A stretch of 64,000 bases of DNA, taken from assembly GCA_007922195.1 (NCBI GenBank), contig ML682003.1:6169694-6233693 (forward strand), in the 5' to 3' direction. Below the pieces are notes generated by a model, which was not told the origin of the DNA, ran no database searches, and saw nothing but the letters and a program-made list of their open reading frames with translations. The position numbers and the translations under genes were made by a program. Below are positions 50,901 through 59,532 of this stretch, piece by piece. Each line of letters opens with the position of its first letter. Position 1 is the stretch's first letter. Source of the stretch: Podocnemis expansa. Taxonomy: Eukaryota; Chordata; Testudines; Podocnemididae.

Positions 50901-53900
50901 ACACTGAGCATTGGAGGCAGCAGCAAGAAGGCCACAGGCTAACCATGGCTGGCAGCCACCTTAGGCCAGCTGATCTGCAGTGCAACGACTATGGGGTCCA
51001 GGAGGCAAGACACCCACTGGGCATGAGTACAGGGGTATCCTGCTCCTTTTGGTGCACTGCAGGCTGGGACACGTCTCTGCACTGAGGGCTGTGCCATTTG
51101 TGTTTCCAAAGGACATTAGAATACCCTGCCTTTGTTGTCTTGGATCACAGGGCCAACACCCCAGTGGAAGCTGTTGCCTATTTGTGCAACTCTACAGCAC
51201 TATTTTCAGTGTCCCTCCAGTTCTGGATGCATCTGAATGACCCTAGCTGAACGTTCAGTAGACACGCATTTCCTCCTCCTCACACAACTCAGAGTGGGTG
51301 CTTTACAGGCCAGCGCTGGGCAGGAAGAGTTCACAGCATTCAGCAGCAATACCCTTACTGATTTTTAGTGTCAGCAGCAGGAGAACCAGCTGAAGGGAGG
51401 CACATTGGCACATAAGGGAAAAACCCTGCAGGAATCAGAGCTACTCCAGATGTCTTGCAACCAGAGTCTCTGCTTTGTCTTAAACCAGCTCCAAGTGCTA
51501 TTCAGGGCTCCGGCTTCCAAGCCCAGTGTTAAAGGCAGGGCCATTGGCCAAAAGCATAGCAGGACCCTGCTCAGACGACTGCTGCTCTGGTGACAATTCC
51601 GAGTTTCCTTTCAAGGACGACTCAGTCTAACAGAGGGACACTGCAGGATTCAGTCCACAGATTGCCCAGAACAGAGGCAGGGACATATTGGTGCTGGAAG
51701 TCAGACCAGGTCTGTGTTATATTGCAGATCTCTAAGAGCAGGAGTCACCATTCTCCTAGCTCTCACCTGTCAGAGTGTTCGCTCTTCCAGAGGCTAAAAG
51801 CCACAGTGTCGTTTTGCTCAAGAAATCCTGCCCCCAGCCTAGCTGCTGCTTTATACTGCTGTAAGCCAAAGGGGGTAAATCAAAACTGTCAGGGTCCATA
51901 CAAAAAACAAACAAGAAGTCACTTAAAGACTAATAAAATTTATTTATTGCATGAGTTTCCATGGGAGAAAAGCAACTAATGAAGTGGGATTTTCTCCCAT
52001 CAAAGCTCATACAATAAATAAATTTGTTAGTCTTTAAGTGACTGAACTAGACAGACAAACACAGCTGCCCCTTTGGAATTAGGATCCATACAGCAGCAGT
52101 TCAAGCTTCAGTTACCTGTTCCAGTGAACACTTGCCTAAAGGGCTACCCAGCACATGCTGCATTAGTCTGAAGAGCCAACAGACTAACCTGACGTTGCTC
52201 TGCCATAAGCAGCTAAAACCAGATGACTCAGGTAAATGAAAAATTCAGCCCTGAGGCTGGAATCATTAGCATCAATGAGACACATGGCACCGGTGACCTT
52301 TCATATTCCAGCCCAGCTGATCCAATGCCAAGATTTAAATGGTCAGATCTCTGCTAAGTCAAGAGATCCAGACACCCTTTAATTTGCCTGTTTGACTGAC
52401 TGACCAGATTTTCATTCCCACTGTCCTACATGGCTTCATTCTTGGTGAAAGCAGTTGCTCAATCAATCTGTCTGTCCCTTCCATTTCCCCAACCTCACCC
52501 AGAGCTCTTAACAGGACTAGATCTGACTGTCTATCAAACCCTACTGGATACCCAGATAAGATGCGCAACTTCTCTCCGTTTCCCTTAAAGGAACCAGATT
52601 TCAGGACTGAATATGAATGGGTACGTTGGCTAAAGCTCTGCAGGTTTTTCTCCTTCTTCTGTAGCATGGGCATGACTCAATTGCTGGTAGACTATCTGTA
52701 TCTGAAAGTGTTTAAACCATGATGTGACAACTTTAATAGCTCAGTCATAGGATAGAGGTTTATTACAGAGCAGGTGGCTGAGGTTCTGTGGGCTACACTG
52801 TGCAGGAGGTCAGACTAGATCATCACGCTGGTCCCTTCTGACTTAGAGCCTATGCTGTAGCTATATTCTGCATTTCTGCAGGAGGCTGAAATCCTCAGGG
52901 GGTTTAAAACCCACACATAAAGGCATAAACAGGAAGGAAGGACAGTCCTGGCAAGAGTTCATACAGGACTTGGCCTTCACCCCTCAACCCCTGGCAGCCC
53001 TTACCAAGGACAGTGAAGCATCGAAGGACCTCGTTGTGGTTCTTTACACTCAGAGGGACAGTGGAATCCACTGGGGCACATATCTGTTTGGAGAAATACA
53101 TTCAATCAGCCTAATCAATGAGACCTGAAGAGCAAGACAGCACCTAGAGCTCTGTGCCCCCAGGACCAAACACTCAGTAGTCAGCTCACTAGACCAAACC
53201 CAAACCCCTTCAGCTGGAGTGACATTTTCAGTACAAGGAGTACACCAAATCCATGTTGACAGTGCTGCATGGCCAGTGAGTGAACCCAGCATTTCCACAG
53301 TCCTGAAAGTTCATGCCACACGCTGCATGACATGCTCCCAAGCAACACATTCTGGAGAGGGGCAGAGAGCCCTTTGAACACCTGACCATGGTGCAGTAGG
53401 CTAGAGAAGTGCCACACACCCACTAATAGAGCTTCATGCACTTCCATTTCTCAGTGCTATCAAGGGGGCTGTTTCTATTTTGTTTTGCTTCTTGATAACT
53501 GGTGTCGTGAATCAGAAGCATGTTTTGTAACTGACTGGTTTAAGTACCACCCATCAGTATATGGTGAGTTTGGCTCCTGGTTTTGCAGCATGCCCTGATT
53601 ATTTCACATTCAGGAAGATATCCAGGAGGCCTGGGTCAGACGTGCCCCTTTGGCACGGCTGAATAGGGCAAAGGAAATGAATTTCAGACAGCTCTGGTGG
53701 AGTGTGGCCCTCCAAGAATACAAAAGGATATAGTGGTTATTAAGGAGAAAGAACACAGTGCAAGATGCCTTGTCTAGAATGGAATATGTACCATGCGCCT
53801 GATATTTTGTAAAATATTTGAACATTGCTATAAGCTGTACTGTATAAATAATTTGTGAACCTTGTCGGGTGATGCATTCAGCAGTGTCCAGGTGACACTT

Positions 53901-56900
53901 TTCTTCATCAATTGTATGTGCAGGGTATGCTGCTATCTGGATTTACGGGATCATTTATGATTGCTTTCATATTAACAATATTTCATATTTGCAATAAATC
54001 CATATGCGATATGCTATGTTTGACACCAATAGAGAGCTTATAATCTGCTAGGAATGATTCTGTGGTTTACATGGAGGTGTCATATCTATATTAGAAATTA
54101 GGAATGTGTTTGTTCTATTTGTGGGTGAGGTTTCGGGCCCTGCATTGTGAAGGAAGTTAGACTAGATGATCATACTGGTCCTTTCCAACATTTGAGTCTA
54201 CAAGACCTGGCTGTATTTTAAAGAAACCTTATTGAGGGCCAAAAACAAACCATCCCAATGCACATAAACATGATAGATGGCCAGTTTGGCTTCACAGAGA
54301 AATCTTCAGTGAGCTTAAAAGAAAGGAAGCTTACTAGAAGTGGAAGTTTGGTCAGATGACTAGGGAGGAGTACTAAAATACTGTTCGAGCATGTGCAGTG
54401 AAATCAGGAAGGCCAAAGCGCAACCAGAATTACAGCTAGTAAGGGACATGAAGGGTAACCAGAAGGGTCTCTACAGGTTTGCTAGTAACAAAGTGATCAG
54501 GGAAAGTGAGAGACCTACAGAAAATGAGGGAGGCAACCTGACGACAGATGATCTGGAAAAACTGATGTACACAATGCTTTTTTCTCCCTCTCTGTTGTCA
54601 TAGACAAGGTCAGCTCCCAGCACATACACTGGGCAGCTATCCTAGGGAGGAAGTGAGCAGCCCACAGGGCTGAAAGAGCAGGTTCAGGACTATTTAGAAA
54701 GGCTGGACAGGCATATGTCCCTGGGGCCAAATGCAGTGCACCTGAGGGTGCTGAGGGAGTTGGCTGATGTCATTGCAGATTCATTGGCCATTATCTTTAA
54801 AAATCTGTGATCATTGGGAGAGTCCCAGACAACTGAAAAAACACAATCTAGCGCCCATCTTCAGGAGGGGAAGGAAGAGCAGCAGCAGCAGGACTACAAG
54901 CCAGTCAGTCCTGCCTCAGTCCCTGGAAAATCATGGAACTGGTCCTCAAAGAATCTGTTTTGGGGCACTAGGAAAAGGAAAGTGATCAGGAACCATCATC
55001 ATAGGCAAGTCACATCTGACCAACCTGATTGCGTTTTATGATAAGGTGACCAGCTCTGTGGATGAAGGGAAAGTGGTGGACATGATATATTTTGGCTTTA
55101 GCAAAGCTTTTGATATGGTCTCCCCGAGTATTCTTGCAGCAAGTTAAGATACAGGTTGGATGAGTGGACAGAAAGTGGCTAGATCAACAGTCTCAACAGG
55201 TTGTGATCGATGGGCTTACTTTCTAGTTGGCAGCTGGCAACAAGTGGAGTGCCCCAGGAGCTGGTGCTGGGGCCAGTTTTGTTCCTCCAGATCAAGTTTG
55301 CAGATGAGACTAAACTGGGGGAGTGGTAGATATGCTGGAGTGCAGGGACAGTGCACAGACTGTTTCACATGATGCGCAATGGGCTATGATCTATACAGCT
55401 TTTCTATTTGCTTTTGCAATGTAATTGTGTGGTTTGATTCCAATTATGCCATGCAAGGTTCCTTTCTGAATGCTCTGCTGTATTGTTATGGTGTCATGTT
55501 TCCTGCAGCATCAGATGTGAAGCACGCTACATGACTCAGACCAACAGGACTAACAGCACAGAGGCTGGAGACATACATGACAAAGGCAATGCAAACTGAC
55601 CTCACTGGCTCAGGTCAGAGAAAAGAAACCACTGCAGCCCGGGAGAAAGGGGACCAAGGGGGAATTGAAAGAAAATGCAGACACTTGGAATGAAAGAGAA
55701 ACTTTTGGCTTCTGCCAGAAAAAGACCATCTTGTGAGCCACTCCAAGAGACTGGGCCTATCCACGCAGCCAGGAGGGTCTAGGCTGGCTAACCACCACCA
55801 ACAGCCAATTTCACGGGTAAGAATAAGAACAGATCAAAAGGTAGTCTTGGAATAGTGTTAGATTAACATGCATTTTATACCTCTTATTTGCTTGTGGTAA
55901 CATCTGACTCCTTTATTAAATGAGTGCATTGAATTGCTAAATACTCACTTAAAATCATACCCGAATCAATAAACTAGCGTTTGTTTTACCTAAAGCTGTG
56001 TGGACTTCAGAGGGTATGAATCAGAGGGGCTGGGCCAATCCATTTCTATGTCAAATGGACAGATCAGGTCTATGGTGACTGGGGAAGGGACCCAAATTCT
56101 GTAGGATGGAAGCTCCCAAGGTGGTGTCTGAGGGCTGGAGGTGCTTGCTATTGGACCACTCATTAGCGGCCAGAGGGCACACACCCACTGTCCAGAATCA
56201 ATTACAGGCAAGAGGGCTCATGTGAACAGACTCAGGAGTGACTAGTCACCTGGCAAAACATGGTATATCAGGGTTCAGGAGTGGAGAATGGGGGTCACAG
56301 CAGCCCGCCGGACCAGATTCTGGGAGAGCACTCTCAGAGTCACCTTGGGCTTGTCTACACTGGGGGTGGAAATGTTATTCAATCTTAGGCCGTTGAATTA
56401 CAGAAGGTGAAAGCAAGTGATCACAGCAAACTGCTGCTGAGGGTCTCACATCCCTACCGCTCACATTACTTCCTGAAATGCACTGCACTGTGGGCAGCAG
56501 GCACAGAGGCTTGTGGGAAGGCAGTCATTCTGCACTCACTCCACCAAACCCCTTCTCGAAAAGAAAAAAAGCAGGAAGAGCTTTCCTTGCAGTGTGTCTC
56601 CTGCAGAAAGAGGTAGAGAGCTGCATTGAGAGAAAGGAAATAATCACAAATTTCCCAGACTGCAGACAGGGGAGGAGCTATGTTGCTATGGTGAAAGACA
56701 GTGGAAAAAACCAGAAAAGCCACTCTCTGGCTACATGGAGCTAAATTCAAATGGTAGACTTAAACTCTGTAATACCCCATGATATACTGGCTACATGCCA
56801 GACTGTTCTAGGTTGTTAAAGTAGGTGTTAGGGATAATGAAATGTTAAATATTTTTATTGCTTAACTATTTAAATCATTTACATCAGACAGAGAAGAGGG

Positions 56901-59532
56901 TGGGCGGGTGGGTTGATGTGTGTGAGACAGACCTGCCTTTTCTAACTGTCAACCTGTACCATATACACTGTAATAGCTACACCTGAAAAATGTGATTTTT
57001 GAGGAAAATGATTTTCAGTTCTTGAATCTCACTGTATTAGTATTTGATTTGTCTTCAAAGAATATTTTGTTCAGCATCTGTTCTTGGTTAGAGGACTGTA
57101 ACCGAATTTCCTGGAGTGGAAGACTATTATGCTAACGGACCACATTGATCCTCCTCCAGTAGGTCATGGTGAGAAAGTATTAACTGCTAAATGACTTGAG
57201 TTTCTGCAGTAACACCTGCCCCCCCCCCCCCCCGAACAGTAACATGGTCTCTGCCTGTATGGAGACCACTTTCCTTCCTAGTTCCAAAATGAAGCCTTGG
57301 CACTCTCTAGGTCTGGCATTTTGTCCTGCCAGACGGGGAAGAATTCAGGGGCTGAGTCCCCAGGCTGTGTTTGTGTGCTCCAACATGGACACCAGCTCCA
57401 GGGTCTGGGGCTAACGTGCCATTTCTTACTCCCATTGGTCTCCTTGGTCCCAGGCCTGCTTACCTGGGGATGCAGGGTGCTCAGGAGGGCATCAAGCTGC
57501 ATATCCAGTGTGCGGCTACCGATGTTGACAGAAGCCTCAAGAATCTGGCACAGGCTCTGCTCAGTAAGAGAGACATTGCAATGTTGTGCTTAGCGTGGGG
57601 GAAAGGAGAAGCAGTGCATTGACCATGGAAAGATAAGGGACTTGTATCTCCATTCTTACTGATCACCAGTGGACCAGACCAGAGCAGGCTACCCTAGAGG
57701 AGCAGGGACTCTAGTAAACACCAGAGCTTCTCTGCCTCCACCTGTAAACACAATCCAGCTGCTTCTACAAATTACCCATCTTCCCCCTGCCCCCACAGTC
57801 CAGACACAGCCACGTATGTCAGCAGGCTATCAACCCAGCCATCTCTTCTCTGCCAACAGCACTGCCATAGGGGCAGCCCACTTCACAGTGGGAGCCAAGA
57901 GCAAGAGGAAACACAGTGGTACCAGCACTTGAGTAGGACATTGGGCAAAGGCAGCGGTGGAGAGACCATGAATCCACCTGTCTATTGGTAGTGGACTCCC
58001 AACCCACCAGAGCTCTCTGGGGAACTTGCTTTATGCTCTAGTTCACTGGCAATAAAAGTTTGCCCATCCTCAACAAAAGGACAGCTGATAGTACTAACCA
58101 GGTCCCTAGCAAATGGCACATCCAGCTTTTGTGGAAGAGCTATCCCCCTCTGTCAGTTCCACACTCGCCTTCCTGCCCTGGTGTCTAGTGTGACAATTCC
58201 AGCCAAGCCCTCCAGCGGGTGCCGTATCAGCGCCCCACTAATTGGCTCTGGACTCATGACCAGGCTTAGGAGATGAAGGGGAACCTCAGAACTGCTTTGC
58301 TGCTGCCAAAAGCCTGGATCTTCTTTTAGCAGCCCGGTCAAGACAAGCAGCGCCAAGCAGGGCCTTGAGAGACATCCAACCTGTACACATGCACGAGGCC
58401 AAGCCAGCCTCCAAGATGTTGCCACCCACCTCCCCCACAAGAGTGCTTCCAAAAGATCTTTTTCACTACCCCAAGGGGCATGTCAGCACAGAACACAGGT
58501 GACGCCCCTCAGTAACCAGGGAGCAGGGTGCTGCGCAATTTACCTTGGACACACAAAAGGCCTCCACATGCTTCTTATAGAGAGCAAGGATTCCCGGGAT
58601 CAGTCTAGGAAGCTGCTCCTCCAGCTTGTCATTGGGCATCAGGGAGCTCATGGGGCCGAGTGCCTCCACAACGGCCAGTCTCAGCTGCAGAAACAAAACA
58701 GCCCTGCAACAGTCACAGGCTTCCAAGCCAGCTAGATCGCTGGCTTCAACACTACCCCTGCAACGAGGCTCTGTTCAACAGGGCACTTTGGGCTCCACTG
58801 AGGTCAGCTGGTGTTGAAGTTGCTCCCAGGCCATGCACACCCAGACCTGGCTGCTCAGAAGCCCACTGAACAGGTGCAGCCATAGTGCAAGTTTGCCCAC
58901 TCTGCTCCACTACCCCAAGGACAAGGAAACTCTGGTGCCAGGGTCATTCCAAATGGCACAAGGTGCTGAGAGAGAGGGTGGATGGTGTAGCCAGAACACC
59001 TTCCATCACTCCCAAATCCAGTGAGGTGCAGGGGAAGCTGCCCCTTCTCCCTTACACCTAGTGACACCCTGAAGCTAGCAAGGAGTGCACTCCAGACTCT
59101 CCCACTCAAAGCCCTCTCTAGGGAACTCAGGGACTGAGGGAAAACACTAGCATGGCATTAGAGAACAAGACAAATGCTTCTTCCTCCAGCAGACCTGGAT
59201 CAGCAGGCTGGGAGTCGAGAAGAAAGGCAGCAGACAAGGAGGAAGTCAGCCTACAGACCCTGCATGGAGGAGAAGGGACCCAGACTGACGGGGTAAATTT
59301 AAAGGGAAGGGAGAAACCCAGTGCCACACAACTTTCCAAGCTTCAAATGCCAAGAGCTCTGCCAGATGGCATAGCCGCACCTTGGCTTCCCGGCTCTGCA
59401 GCCAGCTGTTGAAGAGCACGTCATAGGCGTTGAAGATCTCATTTGAGAAAGTGTCTTTCCTCACAGTGGGGTCAGGTGCTTTATCCAAGTTGGCCAGGTA
59501 TTCCTGGATGCTCTCACTGAAATGCTGCAGGG
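26724..59532 (-). CDS. MROH1: MROH1, maestro heat-like repeat protein 1 (28 internal coding exons; both ends outside the supported region)
   Basis: This is the minus-strand gene spanning most of the right half of the window. Minus-strand translation of 28 blocks reads collinearly with vertebrate MROH1, a protein of about 1,640 residues made largely of HEAT-type helical repeats; here about 1,083 codons are present. The first block carries ESIQEYLANLDKAPDPTVRK and the last TLLLRISCTVGVQLPKNL. Every intron is GT-AG, every junction keeps frame, and no exon contains a stop, so the gene looks intact. HEAT arrays act as curved protein-binding scaffolds; the precise cellular role of MROH1 is poorly defined, and the sequence shows no catalytic motif. 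The N-terminal exons (about 200 residues) and C-terminal exons (about 350 residues) were not found in the window. The identification rests on recalled family sequence; other MROH paralogues are less likely because nearly every exon matches MROH1 in order. Confidence 0.93.
27700..27865 (-). CDS. MROH1: MROH1 exon (window exon 27)
   Basis: 166 bp. It completes the Ser codon, then HTCTMWQSLATEPALTSQIL and KMNRDVPYKENKSFLLG, ending in phase 0. The acceptor is TTAATTATAG and the donor GTAAGT. Confidence 0.94.
28718..28872 (-). CDS. MROH1: MROH1 exon (window exon 26)
   Basis: 155 bp. It reads VPEILALLHSRLQEVEEEPV then AAQQTVYILASQHKVAVVSS, and ends with two bases of a Ser codon. The acceptor is GCCCTCCAG and the donor GTACGT. 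Confidence 0.94.
29892..30044 (-). CDS. MROH1: MROH1 exon (window exon 25)
   Basis: 153 bp, 51 codons, phase 0 at both ends. It reads VLGKRLPPEQLMSLLLVMFG then NCSRAAAVMINALLKERGGV. The acceptor is CTTGCTAG and the donor GTAAAG. Confidence 0.95.
30554..30666 (-). CDS. MROH1: MROH1 exon (window exon 24)
   Basis: 113 bp. It completes the Gly codon, then FAHDYRDEMIEKLKDLKKGL and LFTTCYNIAM, ending in phase 0. The acceptor is GGTGTATAG and the donor GTAAGG. Confidence 0.93.
31883..32018 (-). CDS. MROH1: MROH1 exon (window exon 23)
   Basis: 136 bp. It reads TVVPFYNLGVLVALFSPRCS then RQRAVDCAYCLLCIQLRYE, and ends with one base of a Gly codon. The acceptor is CCCACTTAG and the donor GTAAAG. Confidence 0.95.
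32252..32356 (-). CDS. MROH1: MROH1 exon (window exon 22)
   Basis: 105 bp, 35 codons, phase 0 at both ends. It reads HLGPWTKSTKEHERERAVEV then SATLLEFYLDKLNVS. The acceptor is GCCTTCAG and the donor GTAAGT. Confidence 0.92.
33120..33215 (-). CDS. MROH1: MROH1 exon (window exon 21)
   Basis: 96 bp, 32 codons, phase 0 at both ends. It reads TLYEDVLRALKGLLKSLLQR then DLTPHGLQHICE. The acceptor is TTGTCGTAG and the donor GTGGGT. Confidence 0.92.
34463..34598 (-). CDS. MROH1: MROH1 exon (window exon 20)
   Basis: 136 bp. One base completes the split Val codon, then VLEPPLSDVDKAELIDTCLS and SVLALPPLEVLKERDGN, ending in phase 0. The acceptor is TTTGTCCAG and the donor GTAGAA. Confidence 0.9.
35138..35217 (-). 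CDS. MROH1: MROH1 exon (window exon 19)
   Basis: 80 bp. It reads EFIKAEPHDSLRTPIRQRAM then ISCTYL, and ends with two bases of a Val codon. The acceptor is GAATGTTAG. I chose the donor GTATCC over a GTGTAT two bases upstream, because only the former leaves the two bases needed to keep frame with the next exon. Confidence 0.88.
35620..35742 (-). CDS. MROH1: MROH1 exon (window exon 18)
   Basis: 123 bp, 41 codons, phase 0 at both ends. It reads DLTLKLCLIRSICMISQAIY then FIFSRKAELLAQMM. The acceptor is GCACTCAG and the donor GTAAGA. Confidence 0.94.
35976..36132. mobile_element. Short hAT-like MITE, copy 1
   Basis: 157 bp with inverted ends: CACTGTTCCCTCTAA on the left and the reverse complement of CAGTGTTCCCTCTAA on the right. 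The inside is A-rich with GTGCACACA and TGTGCGCATGCACAC stretches. It matches the copy at 47935-48059. The flanks do not show a clean target duplication. Confidence 0.65.
38012..38038 (-). CDS. MROH1: MROH1 27-bp microexon (window exon 17)
   Basis: 27 bp encoding VLGIKVETK, phase 0 at both ends, with acceptor TTGTTCAG and donor GTACAG. The nonapeptide matches the corresponding position in MROH1 proteins. Because it is in frame, skipping it would simply delete nine residues, so it is a candidate for alternative splicing. Confidence 0.9.
38252..38398 (-). CDS. MROH1: MROH1 exon (window exon 16)
   Basis: 147 bp, 49 codons, phase 0 at both ends. It reads DRSDNEAEKIKSTLILCYGC then KELVLARIEADILRNIFQYF. 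The acceptor is TTGTGCCAG and the donor GTAGGT. Confidence 0.95.
39078..39178 (-). mobile_element. Penelope-like element tail fragment C
   Basis: It reads CCCAAAGGGGCAGCTACATC, CTAGTTCAGCAAAA, an A-rich stretch, GGAGTCTGGAGGCACTTTTA and AATTTATTCATT. It lies in an MROH1 intron. Confidence 0.62.
39530..39613 (-). mobile_element. CR1 LINE 3' tail, reverse orientation
   Basis: It reads AGAATCATAG, GAGGTCATCTAGTCCAACCC and CAGCTAAAAGCAGGACCATT, the reverse complement of the CR1 3' UTR. Confidence 0.78.
40292..40414 (-). CDS. MROH1: MROH1 exon (window exon 15)
   Basis: 123 bp, 41 codons, phase 0 at both ends. It reads GLASSFGICAVTHLDETLAK then LEDFVKSDVFRKSVG. The acceptor is GTCCTCCAG and the donor GTAAAA. 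Confidence 0.94.
42223..42342 (-). CDS. MROH1: MROH1 exon (window exon 14)
   Basis: 120 bp, 40 codons, phase 0 at both ends. It reads NFLYKCIGTALGVCSNKDVV, then LQELLETARYQEEAERE. The acceptor is TGTCTTGCAG and the donor GTGAGA. Confidence 0.95.
42748..42855 (-). CDS. MROH1: MROH1 exon (window exon 13)
   Basis: 108 bp, 36 codons, phase 0 at both ends. It reads LLRETLTAIADHSWICQFSV then EMCKELNSYNGFPSEK. The acceptor is TCACCTGCAG and the donor GTATGT. Confidence 0.94.
43861..43913 (-). CDS. MROH1: MROH1 small exon (window exon 12)
   Basis: 53 bp. It completes a split Ala codon and reads NAEKSLSQKEWEDELLM, ending in phase 0. The acceptor is TTATTTCAG and the donor GTAAGA. Confidence 0.9.
44948..45089 (-). 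CDS. MROH1: MROH1 exon (window exon 11)
   Basis: 142 bp. It reads TVSSQPYLGDCRGAAALRLL then NVLHLNIHPQLGQLW, and ends with one base of a split codon. The acceptor is TGCCCCCAG and the donor GTAAGA. Confidence 0.94.
45796..45836 (-). CDS. MROH1: MROH1 small exon (window exon 10)
   Basis: 41 bp. It completes a split Ala codon and reads NLPSPHALLARLL, ending in phase 0. The acceptor is TCTTTGTAG and the donor GTAAGT. Placement is supported by frame continuity on both sides. Confidence 0.9.
45971..46115 (-). CDS. MROH1: MROH1 exon (window exon 9)
   Basis: 145 bp. It reads VLWPYLLEFVTPVQFTGALT then PLCKSLMHLATKKQEEGENA, and ends with one base of a split codon. The acceptor is CTTTGCAG and the donor GTTGGT. 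The next exon is only 134 bp away. Confidence 0.95.
46784..46894 (-). CDS. MROH1: MROH1 exon (window exon 8)
   Basis: 111 bp, 37 codons, phase 0 at both ends. It starts PPKKQTPEADDLTSDNVQSI, a hydrophilic linker, and ends SINTLFLISTTIDRMNE. The acceptor is CCCCTACAG and the donor GTGAGG. The linker part is less conserved than its neighbours, as expected for a loop between HEAT units. Confidence 0.88.
47935..48059. mobile_element. Short hAT-like MITE, copy 2, with imperfect 8-bp duplication
   Basis: It matches copy 1: CACTGCTCCCTCTTAAGCTA, TGCACATGCACACAG, and CGAGGGAACATTG at the right end. CCTGCAAG (47927-47934) and TTTGCAAG (48060-48067) flank it, six of eight bases matching, in keeping with a hAT-type duplication that has decayed. 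Confidence 0.65.
48500..48619 (-). CDS. MROH1: MROH1 exon (window exon 7)
   Basis: 120 bp, 40 codons, phase 0 at both ends. It reads VKRALVQVISAMAHHGYLEQ, then GGEVMIEYIVRQCALPP. The acceptor is TTCCTCTAG and the donor GTAAAA. Confidence 0.94.
49409..49482 (-). CDS. MROH1: MROH1 exon (window exon 6)
   Basis: 74 bp. It completes a split codon, then reads SQMEIKKPFILSSMKLPLQD and SSNK, ending in phase 0. The acceptor is TCTTCCAG and the donor GTAGGT. Confidence 0.92.
50757..50870 (-). CDS. MROH1: MROH1 exon (window exon 5)
   Basis: 114 bp. It completes the split Ala codon, then reads CTFPDRVLGFLLPKLENHNE and RIRVGTLVIMRQIINCA, ending with one base of the next codon. The acceptor is TTTCTGCAG. 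The donor GTAAGT runs straight into a run of A (T on the plus strand at 50740-50750). Confidence 0.92.
51902..52084. mobile_element. Palindromic Penelope tail insertion with 7-bp target duplication
   Basis: Two Penelope tail copies are joined head to head. Bases 51910-51968 (TCACTTAAAGACTAATAAAA...) are an inverted match to about 51988-52060 (...TTTGTTAGTCTTTAAGTGAC), and the right half continues to CACAGCTGCCCCTTTGGA. TCCATAC flanks the whole unit at 51895-51901 and 52085-52091, so it was inserted as one piece. Confidence 0.75.
52748..52856 (+). repeat. L2/CR1-type 3' tail fragment
   Basis: It reads GAGGTTCTGTGGGCTACACT, GTGCAGGAGGTCAGACTAGA, TCATCACGCTGGTCCCTTCT and GACTTAGAGCCTATG, a tail common in turtle LINE and SINE repeats. 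Confidence 0.65.
53005..53083 (-). CDS. MROH1: MROH1 exon (window exon 4)
   Basis: 79 bp. It reads ICAPVDSTVPLSVKNHNEVL then RCFTVL and ends with one base of an Ala codon. The acceptor is CCAAACAG and the donor GTAAGG. Confidence 0.93.
54121..54201 (+). repeat. L2/CR1-type 3' tail fragment
   Basis: It reads GGGCCCTGCATTGTGAAGGA, AGTTAGACTAGATGATCATA and CTGGTCCTTTCCAACATTTG. It abuts the CR1 copy that begins near 54205. Confidence 0.65.
54205..55375 (+). mobile_element. CR1 LINE, internal fragment
   Basis: It starts at GACCTGGCTGTATTTTAAAG, a region upstream of the CR1 reverse transcriptase, and continues through SEIRKAKAQPELQL, KGLYRFASNK, a decayed APIFRRGRKSSS block and MIYFGFSKAFDMVSPSILA to about 55375. 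It is broken by many frameshifts and lacks both the extreme 5' end and the 3' UTR tail. Confidence 0.85.
57219..57233. repeat. C15 homopolymer
   Basis: A run of 15 C about 230 bp downstream (minus-strand sense) of MROH1 window exon 3. Confidence 0.9.
57464..57556 (-). CDS. MROH1: MROH1 exon (window exon 3)
   Basis: 93 bp, 31 codons, phase 0 at both ends. It reads SLCQILEASVNIGSRTLDMQ then LDALLSTLHPQ. The acceptor is TACTGAGCAG and the donor GTAAGC. The intron downstream is the longest between recognised exons (4,380 bp) and contains a CR1 copy. Confidence 0.93.
58544..58684 (-). CDS. MROH1: MROH1 exon (window exon 2)
   Basis: 141 bp, 47 codons, phase 0 at both ends. It reads LRLAVVEALGPMSSLMPNDK and ends KKHVEAFCVSK. 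The acceptor is GTTTCTGCAG and the donor GTAAAT. This is one of the best-conserved blocks of the protein. Confidence 0.95.
59381..59532 (-). CDS. MROH1: MROH1 exon (window exon 1)
   Basis: 152 bp. The acceptor is TCTTGCAG at the high-coordinate side and the donor is GTGCGG. It begins with the last two bases of an Ala codon, then LQHFSESIQEYLANLDK, and ends LQSREAK on a codon boundary. This is the most upstream exon I can recognise. Confidence 0.93.

Larger units (their letters stand above)
50871..59380 (-). other. MROH1 introns between window exons 1 and 5
   Basis: The introns are 2,134 bp (50871-53004, with a palindromic Penelope insertion and an L2/CR1-like tail), 4,380 bp (53084-57463, with a tail repeat, a 1.2-kb CR1 and a 15-base C run at 57219-57233), 987 bp and 696 bp. 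Nothing is recognised in 53084-54120 or 55376-57218. Confidence 0.6.
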
